Positions 54,574-63,933 of a stretch of 64,000 nt of DNA are shown here, one piece after another. Every line of letters starts with the position of its first letter. Within the stretch, counting starts at the first letter, position 1. A model generated the notes under the pieces. That model saw only the letters and a program-made list of their open reading frames with translations. It was not told the origin of the DNA and did not search any database. The stretch comes from Zhongshania aquimaris (GTDB lineage Bacteria > Pseudomonadota > Gammaproteobacteria > Pseudomonadales > Spongiibacteraceae): positions 930,001 through 994,000 of the forward strand of contig NZ_JAHWDQ010000001.1 in the NCBI RefSeq assembly GCF_019312595.1, written 5' to 3'. The position numbers and the translations under genes are program-made.

Positions 54574-55311
54574 ATGCAGTCAACAAGCATTGTTATTGGC
54601 GCCAGTGGCGCCCTCGCCTCCGCCTGCATAAATGCCATTGAAGCATTGGATGATGGCAGCCAAATCATTGCCATAAGTCGACGCAAATTATCCAGCACTG
54701 CGCACGCTGACGTACGCTATTGGCAATGCGATAACTCAGAGCTGGGCATTGAAGAATGCGTAAACGACCTGAAAGAAATCGACGGGCATATTGATCGCGT
54801 TATCATTTGCAACGGCCGCTTGCACGATGACGGAATCAAACCCGAAAAGCGCCTTGAGGATATTAAGGCCGACGCCCTCTTCAGCATTATGCAAAGCAAT
54901 GCGTTAACGCCGCTGCTTTGGATAAAGGCATTAACACCACTTCTCAAATCATCGCAGCCCTGTGTGATGGCGGTATTCAGTGCTCGCATTGGTAGCATTA
55001 GCGACAACCATCTCGGCGGCTGGTATAGCTACCGTATGTCGAAGGCAGCTTTGAATATGGGGATTCGCACTGCCGCCATCGAATATGGCCGCCGCGCAAA
55101 AAATGTCCGTCTTATGGCTTTTCATCCGGGCACCACAGATTCACCACTGTCACGACCTTTTCAGACCTCTGTGCCTGAGGGAAAACTATTCTCCCCCGCC
55201 TTTGTGGCAGAGAGCTTAATCACCCTAATGCAGAACACCGCGTCATCGCTTGACCATTCTGCCGCAGAAGCGACTTTTATCGACTGGGAGCACAAAACGA
55301 TTCCGTGGTAG
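54574..55311 (+). CDS. Short-chain dehydrogenase (CsgA/C-factor-like)
   Basis: A 245-residue Rossmann protein: nucleotide motif VIGASGALASACINA, then VIICNGRLHD in the position of NNAG, VFSARIGSISDN with the catalytic Ser and YSYRMSKAAL with Tyr and Lys. The wording is close to the C-factor-like SDRs of gammaproteobacteria. Cofactor and substrate are unknown. It lies 80 bp after the flavoprotein and 37 bp before the next. Confidence 0.85.
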   Translation: MQSTSIVIGASGALASACINAIEALDDGSQIIAISRRKLSSTAHADVRYWQCDNSELGIEECVNDLKEIDGHIDRVIICNGRLHDDGIKPEKRLEDIKADALFSIMQSNALTPLLWIKALTPLLKSSQPCVMAVFSARIGSISDNHLGGWYSYRMSKAALNMGIRTAAIEYGRRAKNVRLMAFHPGTTDSPLSRPFQTSVPEGKLFSPAFVAESLITLMQNTASSLDHSAAEATFIDWEHKTIPW

Positions 55312-55347
55312 AATCTCGCGCTTTCCAGTACACCGCGACCCCCGCCA

Positions 55348-57009
55348 ATGCTCAGACTCAACGACTTGAAATTGCCGCTCAACCACGATGAAACGGCACT
55401 CCGCAAATCCATTTTAGCCAGACTGGCTATTCAGGACGATGAACTCAAGACAGTAAGCATTTTTAAGCGCAGCTACGACGCCCGTAAAAAAGGAGATATC
55501 CAGTTAATCTATCAATTGGATATTAGCCTCGACGCCAAACGCGAAGCCGAATTGCTGGCGCGCTTCGAAGGCAAATCATTCCTTAGCCCCAGCCCGGATA
55601 CCGATTATAAATTCTTAGCCCATGCGCAGAGCGACTTCCCTAACGAGCAGCAACAACGCCCTGTCATTATCGGCTTTGGCCCCTGCGGTATTTTGGCGGC
55701 CTTGGTACTCGCCCAAATGGGACTCAAGCCGATTGTCTTAGAGCGCGGGCAAGATGTAAGGCAACGCACCAAAGACACTTGGGGATTGTGGCGCGAACGC
55801 AAACTCAATACCGAATCGAATGTGCAATACGGCGAAGGCGGCGCGGGCACCTTCTCCGACGGCAAACTCTACAGCCAAGTGAAGGATCGTCGTTTTCTCG
55901 GCCGCAAAGTCATGACTGAGTTTGTGAAGGCCGGTGCGCCCGAAGAAATACTGATGGTCAGCAAACCGCATATCGGCACGTTTAAGCTGGTAAAAATGGT
56001 GGAGAACATCCGCGCCGAAATTACCCGTCTCGGTGGCGAAATACGCTTTAACACCAAGGTCGATGTGATTCACCGCGAGCAGAGCAGCGACGCGCAAGGC
56101 CAAATCACTGGCCTCACCCTGAGCAATGGCCAGCACCTGCAAACTCACCATGTCGTTCTGGCGATTGGCCACAGTGCGCGCGACACCTTTGAAATGCTGC
56201 TAAACCAAGGTGTGTATATCGAGCCAAAGCCGTTTTCCATCGGCTTTAGAATTGAACATCCCCAATCCGTCATCGACAAAGCGCGGTTTGGTGAACAAGC
56301 TGGTCACCCTATTTTGGGCGCCGCCGACTACAAGCTTGTGCATCACTGCAAGAATGGTCGCAGCGTTTACAGCTTTTGTATGTGTCCGGGCGGCACCGTG
56401 GTTGCGGCCACGTCTGAGGAGGGCCGCGTCGTTACCAATGGCATGTCGCAGTATTCCCGCAATGAGCGCAATGCCAACGCCGCCGTAGTAGTGGGAATCG
56501 AACCGGATAAGGACTACCCAGAGCATGTATTGGCGGGTATCGATTTGCAGCGCTCGCTAGAAACCCTGGCCTATCAACTCGGCGGCGAAAACTACAATGC
56601 GCCGGCGCAGTTAGTCGGTGACTATTTACGCAACACGCCATCAACCGCCCTCGCCAGCGTCACACCGTCTTACAAACCGGGAGTATCGCTGGGTGATCTA
56701 TCCAAAGCGCTTCCCGATTTCGCCAATGAGGCGATCCGCGAAGCCATCCCCGCCTTCGACAAACAAATCAAAGGCTTCGCTATGAACGACGCCATTCTCA
56801 CCGGCATTGAAACCCGTACCTCGTCGCCTATTTGCATCAAACGCGGCAGGGACTATCAAAATTTAAATACCCGCGGACTCTATCCAGCGGGCGAAGGCGC
56901 AGGGTATGCGGGTGGTATTTTGTCGGCGGGGATAGACGGAATCAAAGTGGCGGAAGCGCTAGCCATAGACTTGCTGAAACTAGATATCGCGATACCGGAT
57001 GGCCGCTAA
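55348..57009 (+). CDS. FAD-dependent dehydrogenase (COG2509)
   Basis: A 553-residue protein. The N-terminal 100 residues form a small extra domain (RLNDLKLPLNHDETALRKSI), then comes the dinucleotide-binding core VIIGFGPCGILAALVLAQMG with LERGQDVRQRTKDTWGLW, the COG2509 block NVQYGEGGAGTFSDGKLYSQ, and near the end GLYPAGEGAGYAGGILSAGI. Function is not established. It may be co-transcribed with the SDR upstream. Confidence 0.92.
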   Translation: MLRLNDLKLPLNHDETALRKSILARLAIQDDELKTVSIFKRSYDARKKGDIQLIYQLDISLDAKREAELLARFEGKSFLSPSPDTDYKFLAHAQSDFPNEQQQRPVIIGFGPCGILAALVLAQMGLKPIVLERGQDVRQRTKDTWGLWRERKLNTESNVQYGEGGAGTFSDGKLYSQVKDRRFLGRKVMTEFVKAGAPEEILMVSKPHIGTFKLVKMVENIRAEITRLGGEIRFNTKVDVIHREQSSDAQGQITGLTLSNGQHLQTHHVVLAIGHSARDTFEMLLNQGVYIEPKPFSIGFRIEHPQSVIDKARFGEQAGHPILGAADYKLVHHCKNGRSVYSFCMCPGGTVVAATSEEGRVVTNGMSQYSRNERNANAAVVVGIEPDKDYPEHVLAGIDLQRSLETLAYQLGGENYNAPAQLVGDYLRNTPSTALASVTPSYKPGVSLGDLSKALPDFANEAIREAIPAFDKQIKGFAMNDAILTGIETRTSSPICIKRGRDYQNLNTRGLYPAGEGAGYAGGILSAGIDGIKVAEALAIDLLKLDIAIPDGR

Positions 57010-57054
57010 AGCCATCACCGTATTGTTGCGCAAAGTTGGGGACAACAAAGCAAT

Positions 57055-57091
57055 AGGCACTACACTAAAACTATCGGCATAGTGCCTTTTC
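57055..57091 (+). terminator. Terminator after the COG2509 flavoprotein
   Basis: AGGCACTA (57055-57062) pairs with TAGTGCCT (57080-57087), followed by TTT; it lies 45 bp after the stop and just before the convergent gene's stop. Confidence 0.6.
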
Positions 57092-57104
57092 TAACAAGAC
57101 CTAA

Positions 57105-57695
57105 TTAAAAACTGTAACGAAAACCTAATTCATAAGAACTAAGGTCAAGTTCGTCATAGTCCCGAACGCGGAAGCTGCCGCCGAGATGTTCGTTGTAGGA
57201 ATAGATCGTCTCAAAAATAAAGGTGGTGTCGCTGCCCACAATCAGATCGTGCTCACCCGCTTCCAAAGTAAGCCGCCACTGGGCGTTGAGATCATGGCGA
57301 ATTCCGACGCGATACTCTCTTGCCGTTTCATCGGGCTTTTTGTTGTTAGAACCTAGCTCGTGGCGATCAGCCGTTACTAATAAAGAGGTATTAGGGGAAA
57401 TGAAGTAATGCGCCCCGATACCGTAGGTCAGCCAGCCGTCTTGCTGATAACCTTTAGGTAAATGCGTGTCGCCGTTGTTATACCGTGCATGGGCATGCAC
57501 ATACTTTAGAAAATCGATGCTCGCTAAAAAGGTCGCATTGGTTTCTTCACTGAAAGGCCCCCAATCGGTACTTTGGTAGGCAACGGCGGCTTCCAGGTAA
57601 CGATATTGATTGGCATTATCCGCATCTGCTTGGGCATTAATCGTCGCAGTTGCGAGAACAGAACTTACTAGTAAGGTGGCGATATTTGATTTCAT
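57105..57695 (-). CDS. Small outer membrane beta-barrel protein
   Basis: A 196-residue protein with a signal peptide (IATLLVSSVLATATINAQA) and alternating amphipathic strands (QYRYLEAAVAYQSTDWGPFS, YGIGAHYFISPNTSLLVTAD, REYRVGIRHDLNAQWRLTLE) ending in SSYELGFRYSF with C-terminal Phe. This is an 8-strand OmpA/OmpX-sized barrel, perhaps of the YfaZ-like putative porin group. Ligand unknown. Confidence 0.82.
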   Translation of the reverse strand: MKSNIATLLVSSVLATATINAQADADNANQYRYLEAAVAYQSTDWGPFSEETNATFLASIDFLKYVHAHARYNNGDTHLPKGYQQDGWLTYGIGAHYFISPNTSLLVTADRHELGSNNKKPDETAREYRVGIRHDLNAQWRLTLEAGEHDLIVGSDTTFIFETIYSYNEHLGGSFRVRDYDELDLSSYELGFRYSF

Positions 57696-57913
57696 AAGTG
57701 GCTTTAGTCTGCGAAAAGAGGGGCTCAGTGTAAGGTATCATCAAGAAAAGTAGAAGTTGCAAAACTCTAGCACCTGACAATTAGCCCAAGACCAAGCCAT
57801 CAGCCCCAACGCGTATAATCAAACAATAAGCCCAAGCTCCGCGGCCACGAATAGCATAGAATACACACAGGCAACCCAACTCCAACTCAACACAAGCAAA
57901 TAGAGGTTATTGC

Positions 57914-58456
57914 ATGGCATCTCTGCAAGAGCAGCTTCTTAAAGCCGGCATGGTCGACAAAAAAAAGGCCAAGCAACTCAATCAAGAAAAACGCAAGCAG
58001 GTAAAACAGGCCAAGGGTACGGGCCAAGTACTTGTTGATGAAGGCAAGGAAGCAGCCAAGCGCGCGCTTGCCGACAAAGCCGAGCGCGATCGCGAGCTTA
58101 ATCGCCAGCGCCAGGCCGAAGCCGACAAAAAGGCCATTCAAGCGCAGATTATTCAGCTAATAACACTGAATAAAATTGACCGCAAAAATGGCGAGATCGC
58201 CTATCAATTTACCGATGGCAAGAAAATTAAAAAACTCTACGTCGACGCTCTATTACAGGCCCAGTTAATCAAGGGCGTAATCGCCCTCGTCAAACTGAAA
58301 GACGGTTACGAGCTAGTGCCAGCCATCATTGCCGACAAAATCAAACAACGCGACGACAGTGCCGTACTCGTTCACAACACCCAATCTGCCAGCGACATCG
58401 TGGCTGAAGATGACCCTTACGCAGCGTATCAAATTCCCGACGACTTAATGTGGTAA
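57914..58456 (+). CDS. DUF2058 protein (YaiL family)
   Basis: A 180-residue basic, coiled-coil-rich protein: SLQEQLLKAGMVDKKKAKQL, long Lys/Glu/Ala helix (residues 20-75), then a compact C-terminal domain (DRKNGEIAYQFTDGKKIKKL). Matches DUF2058/YaiL in start, length and layout; probably binds nucleic acid, but function is unproven. Its TAA stop (58454-58456) lies in the same frame as the recQ coding sequence that follows. Confidence 0.92.
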   Translation: MASLQEQLLKAGMVDKKKAKQLNQEKRKQVKQAKGTGQVLVDEGKEAAKRALADKAERDRELNRQRQAEADKKAIQAQIIQLITLNKIDRKNGEIAYQFTDGKKIKKLYVDALLQAQLIKGVIALVKLKDGYELVPAIIADKIKQRDDSAVLVHNTQSASDIVAEDDPYAAYQIPDDLMW

Positions 58457-60607
58457 CCCGCTATCTTACACACTGACACCCAAAAACCCGCAGATGCCGC
58501 CCTGCACATTCTGCAAAGCATTTACGGTTACGACGCCTTTCGCAACCAGCAAGCAGAGATCGTAAATCACGTGATAGGCGGCGGCGACGCCCTCGTGCTA
58601 ATGCCTACCGGTGGGGGTAAATCGCTTTGCTTCCAGGTACCGGCTCTCGTCCGAAGCGGAACCGCCATTGTCGTTTCACCCTTGATCGCGCTGATGCAAG
58701 ACCAAGTCATGGCGCTGCGCCAGAACGGTATAAAAGCGGCGTTTTTAAACTCCAGCCAAAGTGGTATCGAAGTTAACGGCGTAGAATCTGCGCTTATGAA
58801 TGGCGAACTAGACCTGCTCTACGTCGCACCAGAACGCCTGATGATGCCGCGCATGCTCGACCTGCTGAGTCGAGCGCCCCTCGCTTTATTTGCCATCGAC
58901 GAAGCGCATTGCGTATCACAGTGGGGCCACGACTTTCGGCCGGAATACATCAAGCTTTCTATTCTGCACGAACGTTTCCCCGACATTCCCCGCATCGCAC
59001 TGACCGCCACCGCAGACGGGCCGACACAGCGGGAAATTATCGAGCGGCTTTCACTGCAGCAAGCCCGTGTTTTTAACGACGGCTTCGACCGACCCAATAT
59101 TCGCTACCGTATCAGTGAAAACCAGGGTAATGCCCGCGAACAATTACTGCGCTTTATTCTGAACGAACACGAAGGCGAAGCGGGCATTGTCTACTGCCTG
59201 TCGCGCAAACGGGTAGACGAAGTCGCGCAGTGGCTTAGCGGCAAAGGGTTGACCGCGCTACCCTACCACGCAGGCCTCGGCAACGACGTGCGCCAACAAC
59301 ATCAAGAGCGGTTTCTGCGCGAAGACGGGGTGATAATCGTTGCGACAATCGCCTTTGGCATGGGTATCGACAAACCCGATGTGCGCTTCGTGGCGCACTT
59401 AAACTTACCGAAAAGCATCGAAGCCTATTATCAGGAAACGGGTCGCGCAGGTCGCGACGGTTTAGCTGCCGATGCGTGGATGGCCTACGGCCTCCAAGAC
59501 GTTATTACCCTGCGGCAAATGCAGGGCAACTCCACCGCTGAAGAAGGCCGCAAACGCCTGGAGCAACACAAGCTCGATGCCATGCTCGGCCTCTGTGAAC
59601 TCACCACCTGTCGCCGCCAAGCGCTGCTGCGCTACTTCGATGACAATTTAGATCGGCCCTGCGGTAACTGCGACAACTGTCTCACACCGCCGGAAACGTG
59701 GGACGCCACCCTCGCCGCCCAAAAAGCGCTGTCGTGTGTATATCGAACCGGTCAGCGTTTTGGCGTAAGTTATTTAGTCGACGTTTTGCTGGGCAAAGAG
59801 CACGAGCGTATTAGCCAATTTGGTCACGACAAAATTTCGACTTACGGCATTGGCAGCGAACTAAACGCCACCGAATGGCGCACCCTGTATCGACAAATAA
59901 TTGCCCGAGGATTACTCAAGGTAGACGTAGAAGGTTATGGCAGCGTACAGCTCACCGATAGCGCCAGACCCGTTCTAAAAGGTGACGAACAACTGACCTT
60001 ACGGAAAATGGTCAAGCTCAGCAAAAAAAGCAAAGAGCGCAAAAATCGCTCGTTCTCTGGCGCGGAGAGCAACACCTTGTGGGACGCCCTGCGCGAACAC
60101 CGCAAGGCACTGGCCAGCGAACAGGGCATTCCCGCGTATATGATTTTCCACGACGCCACCATCGCCGAAATGACCGAGCGCCAACCCCAAACGCTTGAGC
60201 AGCTAGGCCGCATATCCGGTATTGGCGAGAAAAAATTAGACAACTATGGACAAGGATTTTTAGACGTCATTCTGGCCAATGCGGGAAATAGCGGCGACCA
60301 AAACGATGATGTTAACGACACTGCGGCTAATAGCATCATGCTGTTAAAACAGGGCAACACAGCGGAAGATATCGCTAGCCAACGCAAGCTGTCTATCAAC
60401 ACCATCTATAGCCACCTTTGCCAGGGTATCAGCAATGGCGAACTCGTACTTAGCGATGTAATCACCCTCGACGACACGCAAATAAAGGAAATACTATTTG
60501 CCTTTGAATTGAGCGAAGACGGCAAAATGAAAACCGTGTTTGAATCCCTAGATGGCGAGTACGATTACACTATTTTGAAATGTGTGAAGGCGTCGTTAAA
60601 TAGCTAA
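58457..60607 (+). CDS. recQ: ATP-dependent DNA helicase RecQ, no canonical start codon
   Basis: The first in-frame ATG/GTG/TTG is GTG 58571, giving 678 residues. But coding similarity begins earlier: [20 protein letters not shown] (58502-58561) is the RecQ motif 0/Q-motif region needed for ATP binding. The frame is open from 58457, right after the DUF2058 stop, without ATG, GTG or TTG; ATC 58463, CTG 58502 or ATT 58508 would be needed. Domains: Walker [13 protein letters not shown] box [19 protein letters not shown], helicase C with [12 protein letters not shown], zinc-binding Cys cluster (CGNCDNC), RQC winged helix, HRDC ([16 protein letters not shown]) and an HTH_40-like tail ([20 protein letters not shown]). 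RecQ unwinds DNA in recombination and repair. The exact start is unresolved. Confidence 0.9.
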   Translation, partial: PAILHTDTQKPADAALHILQSIYGYDAFRNQQAEIVNHVIGGGDALVLMPTGGGKSLCFQVPALVRSGTAIVVSPLIALMQDQVMALRQNGIKAAFLNSSQSGIEVNGVESALMNGELDLLYVAPERLMMPRMLDLLSRAPLALFAIDEAHCVSQWGHDFRPEYIKLSILHERFPDIPRIALTATADGPTQREIIERLSLQQARVFNDGFDRPNIRYRISENQGNAREQLLRFILNEHEGEAGIVYCLSRKRVDEVAQWLSGKGLTALPYHAGLGNDVRQQHQERFLREDGVIIVATIAFGMGIDKPDVRFVAHLNLPKSIEAYYQETGRAGRDGLAADAWMAYGLQDVITLRQMQGNSTAEEGRKRLEQHKLDAMLGLCELTTCRRQALLRYFDDNLDRPCGNCDNCLTPPETWDATLAAQKALSCVYRTGQRFGVSYLVDVLLGKEHERISQFGHDKISTYGIGSELNATEWRTLYRQIIARGLLKVDVEGYGSVQLTDSARPVLKGDEQLTLRKMVKLSKKSKERKNRSFSGAESNTLWDALREHRKALASEQGIPAYMIFHDATIAEMTERQPQTLEQLGRISGIGEKKLDNYGQGFLDVILANAGNSGDQNDDVNDTAANSIMLLKQGNTAEDIASQRKLSINTIYSHLCQGISNGELVLSDVITLDDTQIKEILFAFELSEDGKMKTVFESLDGEYDYTILKCVKASLNS

Positions 60608-60704
60608 TAAAGTTTAAAAAGGCTCATAAGGTCGCACCAAATCACAATACTGATTCAAATATTTTTATAACCTAGATTAAGGTTGCCAACTGCTTCAAGA
60701 GCTC

Positions 60705-61412
60705 TCAACGCTCCGCTAGCTCCGCAACCAACGCCGGCACCACTGCACTCGCCAGTCCGTAACGATGCTCAGCAAATGCCGACTCCACGGCGGACGGCTC
60801 CAGGTTTATTTCCATAGTATGCGCGCCAGACAGCGCCGCTTGCCGCACAAAACCCGCAGCGGGATAAACATTGCCAGAGGTGCCAATGGCAATGAATAAG
60901 TCGCAGGCGTCGAGTGCATCGCAGATCTCGTCCATTTGCAGCGGCATTTCGCCAAACCACACCACATGGGGTCGAAGTGCACCGCGCATGCCGCAGCATT
61001 GGCAGCGGTCATCGACTTTGATATTAGTGTGAATGGGGTATATTTTGTCGGTATACGCACAGCGCATTTTGAGCAATTCGCCGTGCATATGAATAATATT
61101 TTGGGAGCCAGCTCGCTCGTGAAGATTGTCGATATTCTGGGTTACCAGCAGCAAACTGGCCCCATAAATTTGCTCTAATTCCGCCAAGGCGATATGTGCC
61201 GCATTGGGCTTTACCGCATCGCTTATCAACTGCGCGCGCCGACCATTGTAGAAGTGCTGCACCAGCTCCGGATCAGCAGCGAACCCTTCAGGGGTTGCCA
61301 CATCTTCAACGCGATGTTCTTCCCACAAGCCATCTTCAGCTCGAAAGGTTTTAATACCAGACTCTGCGGAAATACCTGCGCCGGTTAATACAACGATGCG
61401 TCTGTAAGCCAT
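60705..61412 (-). CDS. cobB: NAD-dependent protein deacylase (sirtuin, CobB type)
   Basis: A 235-residue class III sirtuin. NAD-binding [20 protein letters not shown], catalytic His in [14 protein letters not shown], zinc site Cys residues in RCAYT and RCQCCGMRG, and VVWFGEMPL are all present. FYNGRRAQL carries the Tyr-Arg pair that lets CobB/SIRT5-type enzymes remove succinyl and malonyl as well as acetyl groups. It ends 97 bp from recQ, convergent with it. Confidence 0.95.
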   Translation of the reverse strand: MAYRRIVVLTGAGISAESGIKTFRAEDGLWEEHRVEDVATPEGFAADPELVQHFYNGRRAQLISDAVKPNAAHIALAELEQIYGASLLLVTQNIDNLHERAGSQNIIHMHGELLKMRCAYTDKIYPIHTNIKVDDRCQCCGMRGALRPHVVWFGEMPLQMDEICDALDACDLFIAIGTSGNVYPAAGFVRQAALSGAHTMEINLEPSAVESAFAEHRYGLASAVVPALVAELAER

Positions 61413-61432
61413 AATATTTTACTTATAGATGC

Positions 61433-61876
61433 TTAAAACCACGGACGCTGACCAATAACATAGGTCTGTTCAAAATCTTCGTCTGACTTGGTGATATATA
61501 AAATAAACTCAATAAACGCGATAATGCCAATGGCAATAGAGGGAAGCCCGAGAAGGATAAAACCAAATAAAAATGTCAGCAACATAATGACGCCTTGCTT
61601 GTTGTAACCAAGGTAAAATTTATGAACACCAAAGGCGCCGAAGAAAAACGCCAGTAACGCAGCAGCGACTTTTTTAGACGAGGCGGGCACAATACTTTTA
61701 TCCATATACAGCTGTTTAGCCGTGTCACCCTCAGCAACAAAATCCACGGCCAATCCGGCGCCCGCGAAACCTTCGCCTTTCCATTCGGCAGCGCCAAAGT
61801 TATAACGCTTGCCGTCTTCGCCAGCAATGACACCCTGCGATGTTGTCGCGTTGAAATCGAGAATTTTGCCTTTCAT
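61433..61876 (-). CDS. TM2-domain protein with N-terminal cold-shock-like domain
   Basis: A 147-residue protein. Residues 1-60 look like a small OB/cold-shock-like domain (MKGKILDFNATTSQGVIAGE, YNFGAAEWKG); residues 68-130 are a TM2 domain with two membrane helices (VAAALLAFFFGAFGVHKFYL, VIMLLTFLFGFILLGLPSI), the second pair around the DRF-like turn replaced by GVHKFYLGY. TM2 proteins are widespread with unknown function. It lies 20 bp downstream of the sirtuin gene's start region and may be expressed separately. Confidence 0.88.
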   Translation of the reverse strand: MKGKILDFNATTSQGVIAGEDGKRYNFGAAEWKGEGFAGAGLAVDFVAEGDTAKQLYMDKSIVPASSKKVAAALLAFFFGAFGVHKFYLGYNKQGVIMLLTFLFGFILLGLPSIAIGIIAFIEFILYITKSDEDFEQTYVIGQRPWF

Positions 61877-61978
61877 AAAGTACTTTCCTTAGCGTGAGAT
61901 AAATTACGTTTAAGCATAGCGCGGCCGCTTTTCGATAACCACACCAAAAGTTGAGCACGCCAATCTACGACTAGCTCG

Positions 61979-62455
61979 CTATAATTCCTTTTGCCAAAAC
62001 AGGGCCTGCCCCAGCTCAGGATCAAGTTCGTAGGCGGCAAAACCGCAGCGCCGGTAAACAGCCTGCGCAACCGTATTACCCTGCAGGACTTCGAGGGTTA
62101 CTTTACAACAACCCCGCTGCCTGGCTAACTTTTCTACCTCAGACATTAAGCGCTGGGCCAAACCCTGGCCACGGTAGGCCGGCAATACAATCACATCGTG
62201 AATATTTAGCAAGGGCTTGCACTTAAAGCTTGAGAATCCTTGCAATACCGTTGCCAGTGCCGCCGGCTTTTCACCATCGAAAATCAAAATCGTTTCGGCA
62301 TTTGCGACGTCCGCCAAGGCGTCACATAGGCCAGACAAAACCTTATCTGGCAACGCTTCACCACCACCCATTGGATCTAAGGCATAGTGGGACATCAGCA
62401 ACTCTATCGCAGCGCGATCCCGCGGTTGTTTGTAGTCTGCAAGACTGACTAGCAT
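61979..62455 (-). CDS. GNAT-family N-acetyltransferase
   Basis: A 158-residue GNAT protein: acetyl-CoA-binding AYRGQGLAQRLMSEVEKLA, the preceding strand IHDVIVLP, and the C-terminal NTVAQAVYRRCGFAAYELDP. A single-domain acetyltransferase on a small amine or peptide; substrate unknown. Confidence 0.9.
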   Translation of the reverse strand: MLVSLADYKQPRDRAAIELLMSHYALDPMGGGEALPDKVLSGLCDALADVANAETILIFDGEKPAALATVLQGFSSFKCKPLLNIHDVIVLPAYRGQGLAQRLMSEVEKLARQRGCCKVTLEVLQGNTVAQAVYRRCGFAAYELDPELGQALFWQKEL

Positions 62456-62513
62456 CAGCGCGCACCATCCACTGACTTTTTTCCAGCTTTTTTCAGGCCT
62501 TCATCAATCACCC

Positions 62514-62933
62514 TTAAAACTCCCTATTTTCAGCACCCGGCCCCAGTGGCTGGCCGTAACTAAATTCGACAAAATTACCATCGGGATCTCGCAAACCGCA
62601 GTAGTAGCCAACCGGGTAATCTTCCTCACGGGTTTCCCACACCAAAATGCCGTCGGCGCGAGCGCGATCCGCGATGCTATCGACAGCATCACTACTGGCG
62701 ACGGCAAAACCCAAATGCGAGAAGTCGCTATCGCTTTGCGCCCTACCCGGCCCACCGGGCAACAGCACTAAAATAAACTCTTTTTCTCTACCGTGCTCGG
62801 CCATCCAAATGACTTTGCCATTGTGGTGCGGTCGTTCGTGGACAATATTCATCTCAGCGTAGCGATGATAAAAATCGACACAAGCCGCTAGATCCTGCAC
62901 GTGCATGGCGATATGAGTCAGCGATGTAGGCAT
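62514..62933 (-). CDS. Glyoxalase-fold (VOC) protein
   Basis: A 139-residue vicinal-oxygen-chelate protein: SLTHIAMHVQDLAACVDFYH with the first metal His, DSDFSHLGFAVASSDAVDSI with the second, and DPDGNFVEFSYGQP with the Glu ligand. It resembles lactoylglutathione lyase-like and fosfomycin-resistance-like small enzymes; the reaction cannot be fixed. It precedes LysR remnants on the same strand. Confidence 0.9.
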   Translation of the reverse strand: MPTSLTHIAMHVQDLAACVDFYHRYAEMNIVHERPHHNGKVIWMAEHGREKEFILVLLPGGPGRAQSDSDFSHLGFAVASSDAVDSIADRARADGILVWETREEDYPVGYYCGLRDPDGNFVEFSYGQPLGPGAENREF

Positions 62934-62941
62934 GATACTCC

Positions 62942-63214
62942 TTACTCCATCCGGGAATTAACTGCCTGTGACAATAACAAGCCGTGCCGGTAAGGTCGAA
63001 TATCTTCACGTGTAAGCCCACCCTCATCAGGGTACTTGCTGTGCCAAATGGCGCGTGGTGTCGCCATCATGCCTTGCCGGCTGCGGACGAAAAGCTCGTC
63101 GTGAAAGGTCAACCGCCATCTCTGCAATACCGCGCTCATGGCGGGCTGGCTCGAGCCGATGCGGTCGGCGGCGGCCACTGGTTTCACACGCTCGTCGGAT
63201 GACCTGGAAACCAC
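62942..63214 (-). pseudogene. LysR regulator remnant with internal deletion
   Basis: A 90-codon frame holds part of a LysR helix-turn-helix (AAADRIGSSQPAMSAVLQRW, then FHDELFVRSRQGMMATPRA) and then jumps to IWHSKYPDEGGLTREDIRPY, which resembles the extreme C-terminal WHxRYxxDPxxxWLR motif of LysR proteins. The first helix before AADR is lost and about 200 residues between the parts are missing. It is not a working regulator. Confidence 0.7.
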
Positions 63215-63672
63215 TATTCTATTTGCAACAACTCTTTAAAATTGGTCATCGCCCACACCATTTTTCAGGCACAAATGACGGCAAAGGTGAAATCTCCGTT
63301 ACCCAAACCTTTGTTGAGTACTCCCTGTTCTGGTTTATCTGCCTATACCTTGGCTTAACCGAAATATTTCTTTTTGGCACCGCGTTCAAAGGCTTATGGG
63401 CTGCCCACAACCACGTGAACTGGAATTACGATCTGTTTTTTTTGAATCACCGCTGGGTTTGGGTGCGCAAAACCATATATGGGCTGTGCCATGTACTGAC
63501 GTTCCCAACCCAACATCACCACCATCACGCCCGCGGCAAAAACTCGGCAAAAAACATGTGCAATCTACTGTCGATCTACGACTGGCTGGTATCTGGCACA
63601 CTGGCAATAGAATCCAGCCGACCGAATCAATATGGCTGGAAGCAGTCACCGCAGGAAGAGCACAATATATAG
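63199..63672 (+). pseudogene. Sterol desaturase/fatty acid hydroxylase family remnant
   Basis: About 157 residues from ATG 63199 (overlapping the LysR remnant). The part LGLTEIFLFGTAFKGLWAAH, the His cluster FPTQHHHHHARGKNSAKNMC and LLSIYDWLVSGTLAIES match the C-terminal half of the di-iron membrane sterol desaturase/hydroxylase family. Members have about 250-330 residues and earlier His motifs, which are missing, so the N-terminal part is lost. The end may also be shifted, since another frame continues to 63719. Upstream reading enters the antisense LysR remnant, suggesting a deletion junction near 63200. Confidence 0.65.
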
Positions 63673-63933
63673 CACCGCTATTTCGCCATCGACATGCAAA
63701 AACTTGGCTAAATCTTTAGTTGCATCGCGACGCGTCACAACATGGCCTGCCGCGCCAGTTCACGAGCACTAAGTGCGATAGTTCACGAAAGCGTAAAGTT
63801 TAATGCTGCCGCCCTTAATATTTGCACTGAAAACATTATACTGCCCCTCAATAAACGGATTACCTTCAACGAAGTGACTTCTGCTGTCGCATTCAAACCG
63901 AGTAATCCGCCACGATAACAAAGAGGCAATATC

